Source: Mucilaginibacter gracilis (GTDB lineage Bacteria; Bacteroidota; Bacteroidia; Sphingobacteriales; Sphingobacteriaceae). From it: DNA of 64,000 nt. This document shows positions 62,167 to 64,000 of the stretch, one piece after another. Position 1 is the first letter of the stretch. The number at the start of each line of letters is the position of its first letter. Under the pieces are notes generated by a model that was given only the letters and a program-made list of their open reading frames with translations, was not told the origin of the DNA and did no database searches. A program made the translations under genes and the position numbers. The DNA lies in the NCBI RefSeq assembly GCF_003633615.1, contig NZ_RBKU01000001.1, positions 1,736,001 to 1,800,000 on the forward strand, read 5' to 3'.

Positions 62167-63663
62167 TTAATAGCGGTCGTCCTCGTTATCGTCTTCGTCG
62201 GGTTGTAAATTAAATAAGCTGTTAAACATGTCCGAAAAAGCAAAACCGTTATCAAGGAAGCCCTTGTTTAACTGCGAAAACTCGGCCAAACCATGCAAAA
62301 TAAACTCCATCAGCAGCAATTGCTGGTTTTCGGTTAGTTTGGGATGAAATTGTTTTACAATATCCTTTAATCCGGTTATCGAGTTTAGCAATTTTTTGTA
62401 TTCCTGTAAAGGCAAACCGTCTATCAGCGCCAGCGAATTGCCGTTACCAAACCAGTTAATAACCTCTATATATGGGTTTTTAGCTTTCGATTTTTTGGCC
62501 TTTTCGGGATCGGGGAAGTATTGGAGCAGGAGGGTTTTAATAGCTTTGCCTACCAAAATATTGGCAACCTTGGCGGGGCCTTCCAGCTCGCCCTCGTAAA
62601 CCAATTCTATTTTGCCGGTGATGGCCGGGATAACACCCAAAAAATCACTGATGTGTACAAAGGTTGATTTTTCTTTGTTGATAATCATCCGGCGCTCGGC
62701 ATTGCTTATCAGGTTTTCGTAAGCCGAAATAGTTAAGCGTGCTGATACACCCGATTTTTTATCGATGTATTCGGAGTTGCGCGCCTCAAAGGCAATTTGC
62801 TCTATCAGGTTTTTAACCAGGCCGTCGGCTTCAATGGCAACTTTTTGCTGCGGCGATATAGAAGCTTCCTGCTGGGTAATTTTACGCGAAATTTCGACGC
62901 TGCGCGGATAGTGTGTTAATATCTGGCTCTCTATGCGGTCTTTCAGCGGCGTAACTATCGAACCACGGTTGGTATAATCTTCGGGGTTGGCGGTAAATAC
63001 AAACTGAATATCTAAAGGCAGACGCAGTTTAAAGCCACGTATCTGGATATCTTTTTCTTGCAGAATATTAAACAGGGATACCTGTATGCGCGCTTGCAAA
63101 TCGGGCAATTCGTTAATTACAAAAATGCCGCGGTGCGCGCGTGGTATCAAACCAAAGTGCAGTACCCGCTCGTCCGAATAGGTTAGCTTTAAGGTGGCAG
63201 CTTTTATAGGGTCAACATCACCAATTAAATCGGCAACGGTAACATCAGGAGTTGCCAGTTTTTCGGTATATCGGTCTGAGCGGTGCAGCCATGCTATCGG
63301 AGTTAAATCGCCTTTAGCGGTAACCTCGTTATGGCCAAACCACGATATTGGGTTTAACGGATCGTCGTACAATTCCGAGCCTTCTATGTAAGGTACATAC
63401 TCATCTAAAAGGTTAATCAGCAAACGTGCAATACGTGTTTTTGCTTGTCCGCGTAAGCCCAGCAATAAAATGTTGTGGCGCGATAGTATTGCCGTTTGCA
63501 AATCGGGAATAACGGTGTCTTCGTAACCAATGATGCCTTCAAAACCACCTTCCTGCTTTTGCAATTGGGTGATGAGGTTTTCGCGCAATTCTTCTTTAAC
63601 CGAGCGGCTTACGTAACCACTCTTTTTTAGTTCGCCTAATGTTTTTATTTGGGGTGTGCTCAT
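62167..63663 (-). CDS. MoxR-like AAA+ ATPase
   Basis: A 498-residue AAA+ protein related to MoxR/magnesium chelatase subunit ATPases, which act with VWA proteins as chaperones. The Walker A region is LLGLRGQAKTRIARLL (Ala in place of the second Gly), Walker B GIFVINELPDLQARIQVSLF (Asn before Glu), with sensor region FVFTANPEDYTNRGSIVTPL. I start at ATG 63663 (MSTPQIKTLGELKKSGYVSR): the longer frame adds CDCFVPRNDK, which is translated repeat sequence. A VWA gene lies upstream, cut by the window edge. Confidence 0.9.
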   Translation of the reverse strand: MSTPQIKTLGELKKSGYVSRSVKEELRENLITQLQKQEGGFEGIIGYEDTVIPDLQTAILSRHNILLLGLRGQAKTRIARLLINLLDEYVPYIEGSELYDDPLNPISWFGHNEVTAKGDLTPIAWLHRSDRYTEKLATPDVTVADLIGDVDPIKAATLKLTYSDERVLHFGLIPRAHRGIFVINELPDLQARIQVSLFNILQEKDIQIRGFKLRLPLDIQFVFTANPEDYTNRGSIVTPLKDRIESQILTHYPRSVEISRKITQQEASISPQQKVAIEADGLVKNLIEQIAFEARNSEYIDKKSGVSARLTISAYENLISNAERRMIINKEKSTFVHISDFLGVIPAITGKIELVYEGELEGPAKVANILVGKAIKTLLLQYFPDPEKAKKSKAKNPYIEVINWFGNGNSLALIDGLPLQEYKKLLNSITGLKDIVKQFHPKLTENQQLLLMEFILHGLAEFSQLNKGFLDNGFAFSDMFNSLFNLQPDEDDNEDDRY

Positions 63664-63684
63664 GTTTAAAATTTGTAGTATTTT

Positions 63685-63776
63685 GTCATTGCGAGGTACG
63701 AAGCAATCGCACACAATATCCGCTCTGTATAGCACGATCAACTTACTGCGGTTGCCACGCTATCGCTCGCAATGAC
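63685..63776. repeat. Palindromic element (gtcattgcgaggtacgaagc family), copy 2, diverged
   Basis: The left arm gtcattgcgaggtacgaagc (to 63710) matches copy 1. The right arm (63748-63776, ending gctcgcaatgac) is complementary at both ends but differs in the middle. Its left arm, read on the minus strand, gives the false N-terminal extension CDCFVPRNDK of the MoxR-like gene. Confidence 0.8.
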
Positions 63777-63812
63777 CGTTTTTATTTTTTGTAGTATAAA
63801 TTCCGGTTCAGA

Positions 63813-64000
63813 TTACCTCACTGTTCTTCTTCTATTTCTGATATAATCTTCAAAAATGTATTCGCCTAAACCGTTTAGCGAACTGTAAAATGCCTTGCCA
63901 CCGTTTGTTTCGGTAAAATCGCGTACAAACTGTTGCAGATACGGGTCCTTAGCTATCATAAACGTGGTGATCGGTATTTTTAGGCGTTTACATTGTGCAG
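63813..64000 (-). CDS. VWA domain-containing protein, C-terminal part (cut by window edge)
   Basis: The minus-strand frame from the right edge to the stop at 63815-63813 gives KRLKIPITTFMIAKDPYLQQ followed by a stretch with FTETNGGKAFYSSLNGLGEY and a basic end (IRNRRRTVR). This fits the end of VWA proteins that partner with MoxR-like ATPases; the N-terminal part and metal site lie outside. It sits upstream of the ATPase gene at the expected place for a VWA/MoxR pair. Confidence 0.75.
   Translation of the reverse strand, partial: AQCKRLKIPITTFMIAKDPYLQQFVRDFTETNGGKAFYSSLNGLGEYIFEDYIRNRRRTVR

Overview
The window reads as chromosomal DNA of a Bacteroidetes bacterium, most likely a Sphingobacteriaceae member close to Mucilaginibacter or Pedobacter. 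This is inferred from protein style and gene order: an Alternative Complex III plus cytochrome oxidase cluster, an RprX/RprY-like pair, a TMEM175-type protein, -7 promoter boxes of the form TAnnTTTG, weak ribosome sites, and short palindromic intergenic repeats. No rRNA, tRNA, CRISPR array, prophage or intact insertion sequence was seen.

Layout. 1-1664: glycogen genes glgC (cut by the left edge) and glgA. 1957-8964: Uma2-like protein, DNA polymerase I, 3-methyladenine glycosylase, an orphan ExbD, an alkyltransferase-like repair protein, TrmB and GDP-fucose synthase. 9164-13165: a YtxH/holin-like envelope stress cluster, an AI-2E family exporter, and an NtrC-type regulator followed one base later by a 65-residue protein resembling only the histidine-bearing helix of a kinase. 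13351-24651: mixed metabolic and envelope genes, including prfB with its programmed +1 frameshift. 24916-31449: pgi, a lipoprotein, glnS, TMEM175, a sigma-factor remnant and an esterase. 31726-32709: a deoxyhypusine synthase-like enzyme.

32985-50961 is the core of the window: a one-strand respiratory block. Six genes encode Alternative Complex III (actA-F), which oxidises menaquinol. Next come cytochrome oxidase subunits II and I and a strong terminator. A second run then holds heme A synthesis (ctaA, ctaB), two subunit III paralogues, subunit IV, a SCO copper chaperone, DUF420, a small CxxC membrane protein, DUF983 and DUF2461. Together these move electrons from quinol to oxygen and assemble the oxidase.

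50993-64000: an OmpA-like lipoprotein, rfbC and a TPR protein; an S9-peptidase-like lipoprotein that has lost two catalytic residues and sits just upstream of a sensor kinase and response regulator; a methyltransferase/UbiA-like pair; a metallophosphoesterase; and a MoxR-like ATPase with a VWA protein cut by the right edge.

The best leads for unusual biology are the degenerate S9 lipoprotein beside the two-component pair, the isolated phosphoacceptor-like protein beside the NtrC-type regulator, a SCO protein with Tyr where a copper-binding His is expected, a canonical EF-hand loop in the DUF420 protein, the six-heme ActA, and at least six families of intergenic inverted repeats, several of which overlap gene ends or promoters.
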